64,000 nt of DNA from Clostridiales bacterium PH28_bin88 (GTDB lineage Bacteria > Bacillota > PH28-bin88): the NCBI GenBank assembly GCA_000987045.1, contig LAKY01000063.1:104280-168279 (forward strand), read 5' to 3'. A program made the position numbers and the translations under genes. The notes under the pieces are model-generated. The model made no database searches and was not told the DNA's origin. It was given only the letters and a program-made list of their open reading frames with translations. Shown piece after piece: positions 7,883 through 16,212 of the stretch (position 1 is the stretch's first letter; every line of letters starts with the position of its first letter).

Positions 7883-9241
7883 CTATTCATCCCACAAAGG
7901 ATATTGATCGGGAGACTCTCCTGTCCGGTCGGTAACCACAGGGTTTAAAAGCCTTGGCCCTTTCCCCACTTTATCCTCCAATAGCACCTTGAACCACCAT
8001 TCATCCCCGTAATCAAATAAGTACAGAATCTCTTGTCCCGGTTCCAGACCCAAATCCCCGATCCTGACTTTATTCACGCAAGGACCTTGGTCATCATCGG
8101 GGGAGTAATATGCCTTGTGGGACCAGCGTTTACCATCCATGAAAAAGCAGTAAAGATGGTCATCGTTAAATTCAAAGGCTTCCTGGATAATCAGGTGCAA
8201 ATCTTCCAAAGTGTGCTGCGCCGAAAGCACGACCCGCCGCCAGATTTTCTTATTCAGGGATACCTTGAAAGTATAGTTTCCATCAGTCTTGGCCTGTTCC
8301 CGCGGCAGGGTGGTTTCAAGTTCACCGGGGGCAAAAAAAGCGGTAAACGGCAAGATAAACGGCTCTTCCTTGTACACCGGTTCCACCTTCTTATTTATTC
8401 TGGCTTTCTTGCCCGTCTGGATTTCCCCGATCATTTCCTGTATCTGGCGGTATCTGTTCTCGCTGGGCAAGGGAGAGCCTGGGATCACCTTGGTTTCCCC
8501 GTTTCCCCTCCGGCTGGGCACATTCCAATAAGGCAGGTTCCTTACGGTTGCCAAAATCCCGGCCAGTGCCACGCCAAACTTGGACGGGGTTAGCGTGGCG
8601 GCCCGGAAATCATACTTGGAATAGAGGAGGCCCATTGCTTCCTCATCCCTGGTTACCCTCCAGAAACCGTAAAATGACAAACAGAGAATGTGCCGGCCTA
8701 ACCGGTCCAACAGACGCTTTAACAATTCATTTTTTCCTGTATTGACTGTAATTACCCGATCCGGCTGTTGCTGGCCGAAAAACTTAAAAACCTCACCGAT
8801 ATTTAGCTCTGCCTCGTCCTGGAACCGGGCCGGATTGATGTCTTTCCAGTCCACATCAATCCACAAAGTCTCCAGCAAAAAGAAGTATTTCTCAGCGAGC
8901 TTCAGGCTCTGGTAAAGGCGGTAACGCTCGGTTGGTTGCAGCTCAAACCTGCCGCCTTTTGACTGAACCTTGCGGAACAAATTCCCGGCCAGCGCCAGGT
9001 GGTAAAACAGGTGGAGCAACGGGTACGAAGGCTGGTCATAATTAGGGTTATCGCCTGTGACGTAAGTCGTCATCAGCTGATTGATTTGGTAAAGGGGTTG
9101 CTTGGCCAGATACTGGTTTTTGGGGGTTAGCGTCACCCGGTTGTTGCAAAGAAATTCAGCATACAATCCAAAGTCCCGCACAATGGGGGATGGTTCCACT
9201 TCGTTAACCCTGAGTTGCGGTGTAATTGTCATTTCACCCAT
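7883..9241 (-). CDS. pRiA4b ORF-3-like protein
   Basis: This 452-residue protein has a C-terminal plasmid pRiA4b ORF-3 domain (about 315-445): YTFKVSLNKKIWRRVVLSA, HTLEDLHLIIQEAFEF, LYCFFMDGKRW and the closing LFDYGDEWWFKVLLE. The family is widespread on plasmids and near mobile elements and its biochemical role is unknown. The first 300 residues are mostly helical and unrecognised. It is a single gene, divergent from the MntA/HepT pair and within the hairpin-bracketed patch, which supports horizontal acquisition. Confidence 0.8.
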   Translation of the reverse strand: MGEMTITPQLRVNEVEPSPIVRDFGLYAEFLCNNRVTLTPKNQYLAKQPLYQINQLMTTYVTGDNPNYDQPSYPLLHLFYHLALAGNLFRKVQSKGGRFELQPTERYRLYQSLKLAEKYFFLLETLWIDVDWKDINPARFQDEAELNIGEVFKFFGQQQPDRVITVNTGKNELLKRLLDRLGRHILCLSFYGFWRVTRDEEAMGLLYSKYDFRAATLTPSKFGVALAGILATVRNLPYWNVPSRRGNGETKVIPGSPLPSENRYRQIQEMIGEIQTGKKARINKKVEPVYKEEPFILPFTAFFAPGELETTLPREQAKTDGNYTFKVSLNKKIWRRVVLSAQHTLEDLHLIIQEAFEFNDDHLYCFFMDGKRWSHKAYYSPDDDQGPCVNKVRIGDLGLEPGQEILYLFDYGDEWWFKVLLEDKVGKGPRLLNPVVTDRTGESPDQYPLWDE

Positions 9242-9459
9242 CCTTTAACAAAATCTTTTTAGTCACCTTAAGTGCCGGCGGGATTCGCGGTTCAAATAGG
9301 CGGTCTTTTCTTTGAACTTTTGATAGGTGAAAATTCGACAGATTCGTTGGATAACCTGTCAGTCCAACCTTGAGTTGGTGAGATTTTTTACGCAACTGCG
9401 ATCTGGGCAACCTGTGGTGTGCAAGGAACCGGCCAAAAGAACGCGTGTTCTGCTATTGC

Positions 9460-9488
9460 TTGATTCTCTTGGGGAGGTAAGATATAAT
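9460..9488 (+). promoter_or_regulatory. Sigma-A-type promoter of the MntA/HepT operon
   Basis: TTGATT and TATAAT are separated by exactly 17 bp. The -10 box ends 39 bp before the ATG at 9528, which fits that internal ATG as the true antitoxin start and argues against the 67-codon upstream extension of the frame. Confidence 0.7.
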
Positions 9489-9527
9489 GATGCCATAAAA
9501 TGGTTTGGTAAAGGGGATCTGCCGAAA

Positions 9528-9950
9528 ATGGCCGGCCTTGTTCGAATCGATGATGCCCTGATCGCGAAAACAGTAATGCCTGTTCTCAGGGAGTACCCTG
9601 AAGTTGCCGGGGCTTTTCATTTTGGCTCTTCCCTGGGAATGTGCCGCCCTGATAGCGATATTGATGTCGGCTTGGTCTGTGTACCTCTGCCACCCCGTCC
9701 GGAAAGGGAATACGAGAGGCTAACCAGCCAAATTATTAATCGTTTATCGCCTGTGGACGGCCATCACTTCGACCTGGTGGTTCTTAATTCATTGTCCAGT
9801 ATTCTCGCCTTCCGCATTATTAAAAGCGGGAAGCTGATCTACCAGAACGACCCCGGCACGGTAACGGATTTTATCGAAAAAATCAGCCGCCAGTACGGGG
9901 AAAACTATCCCAGGTACAGTGCCGCCGTGCGTCTTATCGTGGGGGTGTAG
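9528..9950 (+). CDS. mntA: MntA-type nucleotidyltransferase antitoxin
   Basis: From the ATG at 9528 this is a 140-residue minimal nucleotidyltransferase with FHFGSSLG followed by SDIDVGLV, the GSx(9-10)DxD metal-binding motif (Gly33/Ser34, Asp44/Asp46), and a third acidic strand FDLVVL. Known MntA proteins add AMP to a tyrosine of the HEPN toxin HepT and so silence it. The frame is open from 9327, but the promoter at 9460 and the family's usual length favour 9528. Its stop overlaps the start of the HepT gene by one base, the standard two-gene arrangement. Confidence 0.85.
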   Translation: MAGLVRIDDALIAKTVMPVLREYPEVAGAFHFGSSLGMCRPDSDIDVGLVCVPLPPRPEREYERLTSQIINRLSPVDGHHFDLVVLNSLSSILAFRIIKSGKLIYQNDPGTVTDFIEKISRQYGENYPRYSAAVRLIVGV

Positions 9951-10378
9951 TGATGGAGCTTGACAGGGAAAGGATGCTTGCCAAAGCGGCATATATCCTG
10001 GAGCAGGTGGAGGCCATCCGCCATCTCACAAACACCAGGAACATGGAAGCCATTACAGGCGATGCGTGGATGCTCAAAGGGCTGAAGTATTCACTGCAGA
10101 CGGCGGTCGAGGCGATGATCGATATGGTCTACCACATTTCAGCAAAACGATTTGCTCATGCGCCTGCCGACGCGCGGGACGCTTTGCGGGTGCTGACGGA
10201 AAACGGTATTTTTACGCAGGAAGAGTTCGAGGTCTATACTTCTATGGTGGGATTTAGGAATAAAGTGGTCCACGGTTACCAGCAGGTATCGCCGGAACGT
10301 GTCTATGAAGCGGCTACCGAGGAATTGGGGGACTTTGAAAAGTTCCTTAACAGCATCCAATCGTTATTAAAGCAATAA
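9950..10378 (+). CDS. hepT: HepT-type HEPN ribonuclease toxin (DUF86)
   Basis: This 142-residue all-helical HEPN protein carries the catalytic Rx4HxY motif RNKVVHGY (103-110). HepT toxins cleave RNA unless AMPylated on the tyrosine of this motif by MntA; both the motif and the partner are present here, so the pair looks functional. It starts at GTG 9950, overlapping the mntA stop (an in-frame ATG follows at 9953). The downstream hairpin repeat at 10529 may end the transcript. Confidence 0.88.
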   Translation: MMELDRERMLAKAAYILEQVEAIRHLTNTRNMEAITGDAWMLKGLKYSLQTAVEAMIDMVYHISAKRFAHAPADARDALRVLTENGIFTQEEFEVYTSMVGFRNKVVHGYQQVSPERVYEAATEELGDFEKFLNSIQSLLKQ

Positions 10379-10528
10379 ACGCTTTACAACTTTGTCGTAC
10401 TTGTGAAGGTAGTCATTGTCGGCCGCAAATAATGGTGGTGGCTATGCGGGAGTGGGGGCGGATTTTGCGCTGGTGGATGCCTGCCCTGGCTTAGTCATTG
10501 CAGATTGAATGATACCCTTCATATACCG

Positions 10529-10572
10529 CGAAGCCCCGCCGTTTTAGGCGAGGCTTCGGAGGAGATAATAGA
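10529..10572 (+). repeat. Hairpin repeat, right copy
   Basis: This is the second copy of the 7755-7796 sequence: GAAGCCCCGCC-GTTTTA-GGCGAGGCTTC then GGAGGAGATA. A further weak match upstream (TCATTGCA...ATTGA) is shared near 7680 and 10495. It abuts the stop codon of nrfA at 10573, so it could serve as the nrfA terminator hairpin. The direct-repeat pair defines the accessory patch. Confidence 0.55.
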
Positions 10573-11904
10573 CTATGACTTTTTTGCGGGTTCGGTGCTG
10601 GCGGGAGCAGCGTTTTCTGCTGTTGCCGGAGGCTGCCAGGTGGGCGCCGCCATGCCGGTCTGGGCTTCAATGGCCTTGAGTTTGGCCTGGTTGGCCAGGT
10701 CCAGGGACTTGTTGAGCGTTTCCATGATCAACTGCGGGTTGTGGAAGCCCATGGAGTTTTCCGCCCCCACCCAGTCGATATAAAACTGGGCTTTGCGCTG
10801 CAGCTTCCGCGCCTCGTCCAAGACGGCAGGGTTCCCGTTGGCCTGGGCCGCCACCGCTATAGCTTCGATAGCCTCCACGTTGACATTCCCAACTCTGCCC
10901 ATCATTTCAGCAGTCTTGTCCTGGGTGTAGAGCACCCGCTCCTTCAGCCATTCCGGATCTTCCCGGTGGCAGGTCATGCAGCTTTCCTTGATGTGCTTCA
11001 AGGGGCTGGTTACCCAGTGAGAAGAGATCTTTTCCCCGCCCTCCATCTTGTAGGGCATGTGGCAGTCGGCGCAAGCCAGGCCGGCAGCCTGGTGGACGCT
11101 GCCCTGGAAGGTTTCGAACTCGGGGTGCTGGACCTTGATCTCGCCGACCCCGGCCTTGGGATGGTCCCAGTCCTTGAAATTCATTTCTTCAAAGTAATCC
11201 AACACGTCATCAGGGGTGAATCCCTTATCCCAGGGGAAGGTAACCACCTTGTTCTCCCCGGCAAAGTAGTATTCCACGTGACACTGGGCACAGACATAGG
11301 TCCGCAGTTCCTGGCGGGTCAGTTTGTCCGGATCTTTGCCCAGGCGCTGGAGAGCGTTGCGCAAGGGCGGTTGGGTAATCACCAGGTTCATGGTCTTGGG
11401 ATCATGGCAGTTGGCACAGGTAATCGGCTCTGTCATCTTGCTCTTCAACTCGTGGAAATTGGTGTTGTAGTAGGCGTCTCCCATCTCCTTGACAATGCCG
11501 GGAACATTGGCGCTCTTGCAAGTCCAACAGGCGGAGATGCTTTTCTCGTTGATGCGCTTAATCTTTTTAACGTCATCCAGGGTGTAGACATGGCCCCGGT
11601 CCTCGTTGTACTCTTTGGCAAACCCGTAGCCGGCGAATATTTCTTTTAAGAAGGGCCACTGGGTCAGCTTGTCGGTCTCCTCTGAGCCACCATGCTTGGT
11701 TCCCTCATTGGTCATCTCGGCCATCTTTTTATAGCCATCATACTGCTTGGGGTAAAACTTGCCGAATTCCTCCGCGGCCAGAGTCCCTGCCGGGATGTCC
11801 GCCCGGAAGGAAACGGCCTGTTCGGTTTTGGCGCCACAGCCCGCCATCACCAGCACTAACAGCAGGAGGGCGGCCAGGCCGAATAATATTTGATGTTTCT
11901 TCAT
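10573..11904 (-). CDS. nrfA: Ammonia-forming cytochrome c nitrite reductase
   Basis: This 443-residue pentaheme enzyme reduces nitrite to ammonium outside the cytoplasmic membrane. Heme sites are CWTCK (126-130, the lysine-ligated active-site heme that defines NrfA), CANCH (163), CAQCH (205), CADCH (278) and CMTCH (309). The segment CAQCHVEYYF is the family's conserved calcium/active-site region. A lipobox (MAGC, Cys23) shows lipid anchoring, as expected without an outer membrane. It lies 21 bp downstream of nrfH in the same operon. No residue loss is visible and it should be active. With NapA nearby it completes nitrate reduction to ammonium. Confidence 0.96.
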   Translation of the reverse strand: MKKHQILFGLAALLLLVLVMAGCGAKTEQAVSFRADIPAGTLAAEEFGKFYPKQYDGYKKMAEMTNEGTKHGGSEETDKLTQWPFLKEIFAGYGFAKEYNEDRGHVYTLDDVKKIKRINEKSISACWTCKSANVPGIVKEMGDAYYNTNFHELKSKMTEPITCANCHDPKTMNLVITQPPLRNALQRLGKDPDKLTRQELRTYVCAQCHVEYYFAGENKVVTFPWDKGFTPDDVLDYFEEMNFKDWDHPKAGVGEIKVQHPEFETFQGSVHQAAGLACADCHMPYKMEGGEKISSHWVTSPLKHIKESCMTCHREDPEWLKERVLYTQDKTAEMMGRVGNVNVEAIEAIAVAAQANGNPAVLDEARKLQRKAQFYIDWVGAENSMGFHNPQLIMETLNKSLDLANQAKLKAIEAQTGMAAPTWQPPATAENAAPASTEPAKKS

Positions 11905-11925
11905 GCAAGTTTCACGTCCTTTCTC

Positions 11926-12417
11926 CTACCGGAAATTACTGTGAGGTGTGTAGCGGTGGCAGTCGGCACACCGCCGCTCCGGGTCCATCCGCAGGTTTCT
12001 GGTAATATCCTCGTGACACCGCAAACAGTTTTGCTGCACCAGGGCGGCGTCTTCGTTGGCGATCCGGATGCGAGGCGGAATGTTACCGATGGTGTTGTTG
12101 AACAGGTGCTTCACTCCGGTGGTCGCCTTGGAATAGGTCTTGGTAAAGTAGTTGCGCTGGTCAGTGTGGCAGCCGTTGCAGTCTACTACTTCCCGGTGGG
12201 ATGAATGGTTCCAGGTGCCGTAAGCAGGCTGCATGGCGTGACAGGAAACGCAAAAACTGGCGTCTTTGGTAGCGCTGTTAACGCTTTGTGCTCCTACCAA
12301 CAGCACCAACACAAGCACGGCCAAAGCCCCGATCACTAACGGCAGCCCAACCCTACGCCGCTTGGGAACCCCTCCCGCCCGAGGATCCGCCCGCTGGGTA
12401 ACGTTATCGGCCTTCAT
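11926..12417 (-). CDS. nrfH: NrfH, membrane tetraheme quinol dehydrogenase
   Basis: This 163-residue NapC/NirT-family cytochrome has one N-terminal membrane helix (about 23-43) and four heme sites: CVSCHAMQ (56), CNGCH (80), CLRCH (131) and CADCH (150). The CHAMQ sequence after heme 1 is typical of NrfH, where it helps form the quinol-facing heme. It takes electrons from menaquinol and passes them to NrfA, encoded 21 bp downstream. Length is normal. The upstream 130 bp is AT-rich and should carry the operon promoter, but I see no clear regulator site. Confidence 0.95.
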   Translation of the reverse strand: MKADNVTQRADPRAGGVPKRRRVGLPLVIGALAVLVLVLLVGAQSVNSATKDASFCVSCHAMQPAYGTWNHSSHREVVDCNGCHTDQRNYFTKTYSKATTGVKHLFNNTIGNIPPRIRIANEDAALVQQNCLRCHEDITRNLRMDPERRCADCHRYTPHSNFR

Positions 12418-12547
12418 AGCTTCCCCCCCTTCGGCTATACCCTAGTTCCGCACTTGTGCCCACAATAGCAAACAGGACACCGTCCGGTTAACCTTAGTGT
12501 AAAAATCAAAAGTGACACCAATCTGAATTAAATATAACAATTAGATG

Positions 12548-12691
12548 ATAAAGAAAACTTGGCTTGCGCTAAAGAAGACTTACCCATTTATGGGCTTAGT
12601 CGCCCTTATGCCTGTGGTGCAAGCCTTCAGGCGCAGGCGGAAGCCTTAGTTGCACTGATGCCACAGAAAGTGATACTTTCTGATGGTACGA
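12548..12691 (+). repeat. Dispersed structured repeat, copy B
   Basis: This copy links the other two: its first 90 bp match copy C (58605-58700), including the small hairpin GCCCATTTATGGGC-like core, and its last 50 bp match copy A. It lies between the nrfH start and the terminator of the response regulator gene. No protein is encoded in it. Confidence 0.65.
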
Positions 12692-12693
12692 AG

Positions 12694-12727
12694 AAAAGCC
12701 CCGCTTCCGCCATGGAAACGGGGCTTG
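12694..12727 (-). terminator. Rho-independent terminator of the response regulator gene
   Basis: On the minus strand an imperfect GC-rich stem (AAGCCCCG...CGGGGCTT, with TTCC/GGAA inside) is followed by TTTTCTT, starting 3 bp after the stop of the gene at 12730. Confidence 0.85.
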
Positions 12728-12729
12728 TT

Positions 12730-13422
12730 TTAAGGGGATGCGTCCAGTTTATATCCCAATCCCCACACGGTTTTGATCCTGCGCGGGTTTGCGGGATCCT
12801 CCTCTATTTTCTCTCTCAAACGCTTGATCAGCACCGTCACGAGGTTAGTGTCACCGGTATAATCCGTATCCCAAATCCGGTCCAGTAGCTGGGAGCGAGT
12901 GAAGACGTGGCCGGGGTGGGTGGCCAGCAGCCAGAGGGTATCAAATTCTTTGACCGTCAATTCCACCAGCTTGCCCTTTACGGTAACCATCCGCGTACTG
13001 CCATTTAACTCCAGGTCTCCGGCAATCACCCGCTGCCGCATGTCCCCCGGGGGTGCCTGGCTGCGGCGGAGAATGGCTTTGATGCGCAACACCAGTTCTT
13101 TGGGGCTAAAAGGTTTAGTCAGGTAGTCGTCAATCCCCAGGTTAAACCCCACCACTTTATCCATCTCGGCATCCTTGGCGGAAAGAATGAGAATAGGTGT
13201 GTTAAAGCGTTGCCTGATCCTCCTGCAGACTTCAAACCCGTCCATCTTGGGCATCATCAGGTCCAACACCACCAGATGGGGGTTTTCCCCCGGCAGGATC
13301 GCCAGGGCGTCCTCCCCATCCAAGGCCTTCACCACCGTGAACCCCTCGTTACGTAAGGTGTGCTCTACGATTTTCTGCACCTTGGGATCGTCGTCCACCA
13401 CCATAATCTTGTAAGGCGCCAT
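12730..13422 (-). CDS. OmpR/PhoB-family response regulator
   Basis: This 230-residue regulator has an N-terminal receiver domain (VVDDDPKVQ acidic pocket, phosphoacceptor Asp in VVLDLMMPKMDGFEV, and the late LTKPFSPKEL lysine) and a C-terminal winged-helix DNA-binding domain (VELTVKEFDTLWLLA...FTRSQLLDRIWD...VWGLGYKLD). It is 21 bp downstream of the heme-sensing histidine kinase and forms a pair with it. Given the position between nrfHA and the nap operon, nitrate/nitrite or redox control is a reasonable inference. Confidence 0.93.
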   Translation of the reverse strand: MAPYKIMVVDDDPKVQKIVEHTLRNEGFTVVKALDGEDALAILPGENPHLVVLDLMMPKMDGFEVCRRIRQRFNTPILILSAKDAEMDKVVGFNLGIDDYLTKPFSPKELVLRIKAILRRSQAPPGDMRQRVIAGDLELNGSTRMVTVKGKLVELTVKEFDTLWLLATHPGHVFTRSQLLDRIWDTDYTGDTNLVTVLIKRLREKIEEDPANPRRIKTVWGLGYKLDASP

Positions 13423-13443
13423 TTATTGCCCCCTTTCCCGTCT

Positions 13444-15171
13444 TCAACAACCGTCTACCGGCAGCACAAAGGTAAAGCAACTGCCCTTGCCCGGTTCGCT
13501 TTCCACCCAGATATTACCTCCATGCATCTCCACCAGCTGGCGGGCCAGGGCTAACCCTAACCCAGTCCCCGGGTATTCGCGGCTGGCGGACTGATCCACC
13601 TGCCGGAACTCCTGGAAAATATTTTCCCGATCCTCTGGTTTGATACCAATCCCCGTGTCCGCCACTGCTACCTTGACAGCTAGCGCTGGTTCATCAATGG
13701 TGTCCGCTTTGAGGGTAACCCTGCCTCCGGGGGGTGTAAACTTGATGGCGTTGCTGAGGAGATTCCCGATTACCTGCTTGATCTTTTCCCGGTCCCCCCT
13801 GATGGCCGGGAGGTTCGACGGTACCTCCACTTCAAAGGCCAGATCTTTCTTGGCGGCTATCGGCCTCACCATCCTGGAGACTGTTTCTACCACCTCCAAC
13901 AGCTGAAACTCCTCCCAGCGCATTTCCATTTTGCCGGCCTCAACTTTGGAAAAGTCAAGGATACCATTAATCAACTGTAACAGGTGAGTCCCGCTTTCAT
14001 GGATGTCCCGCAGGTATTCCTCCTGTTCCGGAGTGATCTCACCGGCGACGCGGTTTAACAACATCTCAGCGAAAGCCAAGACAGAGGTGAGCGGGGTGCG
14101 TAGTTCATGGCTCATGTTCGCTAAAAACTGGGACTTGTACTTGTTGGCTTCCGATAGTTCCTGGTTCGCCCGGCGCAATTCTTCCTGCTGCGTTTGCAGT
14201 TGCCGGTAAGCCTTGGACAAAAGTTCGGTTCTTTCCGCCACCTTATCTTCCAGGTTGTTGTACAAATCTTTCAATTTGCCCGCCATGGTATAAAACTGGT
14301 CGGCCAGGTGACGGATTTCTCCATGGGCGGAGATGTCGCCGGTACTGAACGAAAGATGCCCTTCACCAAACCGGGTAGCCATGGCCCCTAATTGGGCGAG
14401 GGGACGGGTCACCAGGCGATGCATCAACAAGTAGATGGAGACGGCCGCCAAAACCACCAGTGTGGTCACCAGCACCGCCCGGTTGAGGATATTTGCCTGA
14501 ACGCTGGCTTCAAAAGCGTCCATAGGTGCGATAATGCTGATGGCCCCGGCCAGTTCGCCCAGCTGGTACCCCTCTTTCCTGTGGCCCGCGATGTCCAACT
14601 CCCCTTTTGGCTCGCCATGGCACTGCAGGCAGTCTCTTTTCATATAGAGGGGTATCATGTAACGAAAAACCCTTTCCCCATTTATCCGGTCTTCCCCCCA
14701 CACCTCATTAAGGGTTGGATCCCCGGCAAAACGTTCCAACTGGCGCCGCTCGTATTCGTCGGGGCTGTTTTCCGGGATGCGAGGGTTAAGACGGGTCTGT
14801 TTTATGCGGTACCTGGTTACTTCATTAAAAATACGGCTGATTTCCTGCACCACCCGGGCAGGGTTCATGTGCTTGAACTCAAAGTTGCCTTTGGAATCCG
14901 TGTTGATCCTGTCCTGGCTGGCGGCGATAAAAGCCCTGGTGGCCAGCAGTTCCTCCGCGATCACCGCGGATTTTTCCCGCAGTTCCAGCAGAGCCTGCTT
15001 CCGCTGCTCCTGCAGTTCCCACAAGAAGCCAAGCACCAGCACAATAATCAAGCCGGTAATGATCACCCGCATAAACCTGAAGCTTAAGGTGTCCCGCAAT
15101 CTCATTACCCCCTGGATCCGTCCGGTCAGGCAGGTTGCGACATTGTTCACTAATGTTGATAACTTCTCCAT
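13444..15171 (-). CDS. Heme-binding sensor histidine kinase (Tll0287/DUF3365-type input, HAMP, HisKA, HATPase)
   Basis: This 575-residue membrane kinase has a first helix at about 34-51, an extracytoplasmic Tll0287-like (DUF3365) domain with a c-heme motif CLQCH (181-185), a second helix at about 231-249, a HAMP segment, a coiled coil, a HisKA box FLANMSHELRTP (His355) and an HATPase_c domain ending TGLGLALARQLVEMHGG...GKGSCFTFVLP. The heme domain probably senses redox potential or a small gas; the ligand is unknown. It signals to the regulator encoded downstream. A related heme kinase, a diguanylate cyclase and a broken chemoreceptor occur at 29-34 kb. Confidence 0.92.
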   Translation of the reverse strand: MEKLSTLVNNVATCLTGRIQGVMRLRDTLSFRFMRVIITGLIIVLVLGFLWELQEQRKQALLELREKSAVIAEELLATRAFIAASQDRINTDSKGNFEFKHMNPARVVQEISRIFNEVTRYRIKQTRLNPRIPENSPDEYERRQLERFAGDPTLNEVWGEDRINGERVFRYMIPLYMKRDCLQCHGEPKGELDIAGHRKEGYQLGELAGAISIIAPMDAFEASVQANILNRAVLVTTLVVLAAVSIYLLMHRLVTRPLAQLGAMATRFGEGHLSFSTGDISAHGEIRHLADQFYTMAGKLKDLYNNLEDKVAERTELLSKAYRQLQTQQEELRRANQELSEANKYKSQFLANMSHELRTPLTSVLAFAEMLLNRVAGEITPEQEEYLRDIHESGTHLLQLINGILDFSKVEAGKMEMRWEEFQLLEVVETVSRMVRPIAAKKDLAFEVEVPSNLPAIRGDREKIKQVIGNLLSNAIKFTPPGGRVTLKADTIDEPALAVKVAVADTGIGIKPEDRENIFQEFRQVDQSASREYPGTGLGLALARQLVEMHGGNIWVESEPGKGSCFTFVLPVDGC

Positions 15172-15239
15172 AGTTACGCAAACTCCTGCTACCAGCCGCT
15201 GGCACTGTTTGGCGCCCTTGGCTGTATTAATTATTAATA

Positions 15240-15275
15240 AAAGAAAGAAAAACCCAGGAGCGACGATCCTGGGTT
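15240..15275 (-). terminator. Rho-independent terminator of the nap operon
   Basis: A 9-bp stem AACCCAGGA/TCCTGGGTT with a 7-nt loop is followed on the minus strand by TTTCTTTCTTTT, about 31 bp after the napD stop. The surrounding 70 bp resembles the terminator region at 19312-19395. Confidence 0.9.
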
Positions 15276-15306
15276 CATTCTCACTAGGAGTGGCGCCGGG
15301 CCTCTA

Positions 15307-15558
15307 CTAGGAAGCAGAGCCTAACACCTCATCCTCGTAGTTGATGTAGACCGGGTAGGCTCCCAACACGTCCTCCATCTCGCGCACAAACTGGCTGGTT
15401 ATCCGCTCAACCAGTGATATTTCTCCCTCGATGACCGTTACCACCTGGCAGTTGTCGACTACTTCGTTGATACTGGTTCCCGGGAACCCTTTCAACAGCG
15501 CCGCCACTTTTTCGCCTTTACCCGCTTTGGTCTGGACCAGCACTCCGGCTACAGCCAT
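15307..15558 (-). CDS. napD: NapD-type chaperone for the nitrate reductase
   Basis: This 83-residue cytoplasmic protein has the NapD ferredoxin-like pattern: AVAGVLVQTKAGKGEKVAALL, then VVTVIEGE and a C-terminal VYINYEDE strand. NapD binds the twin-arginine signal of NapA and holds it until the molybdenum cofactor is inserted. It is the last gene of the nap operon, 15 bp after the stalk-diheme gene, and is followed by a strong terminator. Both the fold pattern and the context support the call. Confidence 0.88.
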   Translation of the reverse strand: MAVAGVLVQTKAGKGEKVAALLKGFPGTSINEVVDNCQVVTVIEGEISLVERITSQFVREMEDVLGAYPVYINYEDEVLGSAS

Positions 15559-15573
15559 TGGTTTAACCCGCCT

Positions 15574-16212
15574 TTACTTAAAGAATTCCGGCGCCGGGGC
15601 CACATGGCACTGCTGGCAGTTAACCCGGTCCGGGTGATCAAACTTGGTCGCCCCGGCGACACCGGTGCTGTGGCAGACGTTACAGCTTTCCCGGCCTGCC
15701 ACCGGGTGGCTAATCGCCGGCGGGAAGTAACCCTCCGCAAAAGCCGGGGCAGCTTCCACCCCTGCGGAGGCTTTGGCGGTGCTGATCACCACGGCCCGCT
15801 GGGCAGCCTCCCACTGCACCGTCGCTTCCAGGGACTCACCCACAAAGCGGAGCGGGACCATTACCCGACCATTTTTAATGACCGCAACAGTATCCATAGT
15901 GGTGGCCTTCCCGTTGACCTGGGCGTTTTTTTGCCCGGCCTGCAAAACGATGGTTACCCCGTTGGCGGTAACGGTGGCCAGCTTTGCTTGGCTGTCCCAG
16001 TTCACCTGGGCTCCCAGTGCTTGTACTACGAACCGGATAGGCACCATGGTACGCCCGGCTTTGTCCAGGTACGGGGGGACATCCGCCTGTACGTCTTTAC
16101 CATCCACTACCAGCTTGATGGGGGCCGCCGCGCCGGACGCGATAGCCGGCAAAGCCAAGCTGAAGAGCACTAATAAGATAACGCCCCCCAGCAACATTTT
16201 CTTCCTAGTCAA
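15574..16212 (-). CDS. Stalk-domain protein fused to a NapB-like diheme cytochrome
   Basis: This 212-residue exported protein has a signal peptide (about 1-28), a copper-amine-oxidase N-terminal 'stalk' domain (about 31-146, with VPPYLDKAGRTMVPIRF and NGRVMVPLRFVGESL repeats), a short linker, and a C-terminal 50-residue segment with two heme c sites, CNVCH (177) and CQQCH (199). The heme segment has NapB features: PPAISHPVAG before heme 1 and FDHPDRVNCQQCHV at heme 2. It probably passes electrons to NapA while the stalk domain fixes it at the cell wall. It overlaps the NapG-like gene by 8 bp. This domain combination is unusual; classical NapB lacks a stalk domain. Confidence 0.88.
   Translation of the reverse strand: MTRKKMLLGGVILLVLFSLALPAIASGAAAPIKLVVDGKDVQADVPPYLDKAGRTMVPIRFVVQALGAQVNWDSQAKLATVTANGVTIVLQAGQKNAQVNGKATTMDTVAVIKNGRVMVPLRFVGESLEATVQWEAAQRAVVISTAKASAGVEAAPAFAEGYFPPAISHPVAGRESCNVCHSTGVAGATKFDHPDRVNCQQCHVAPAPEFFK

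Noticed and set aside
9327..9527. Upstream 67-codon extension of MntA
   Set aside because: A strong promoter lies inside it and MntA proteins normally begin at the position of the ATG at 9528.
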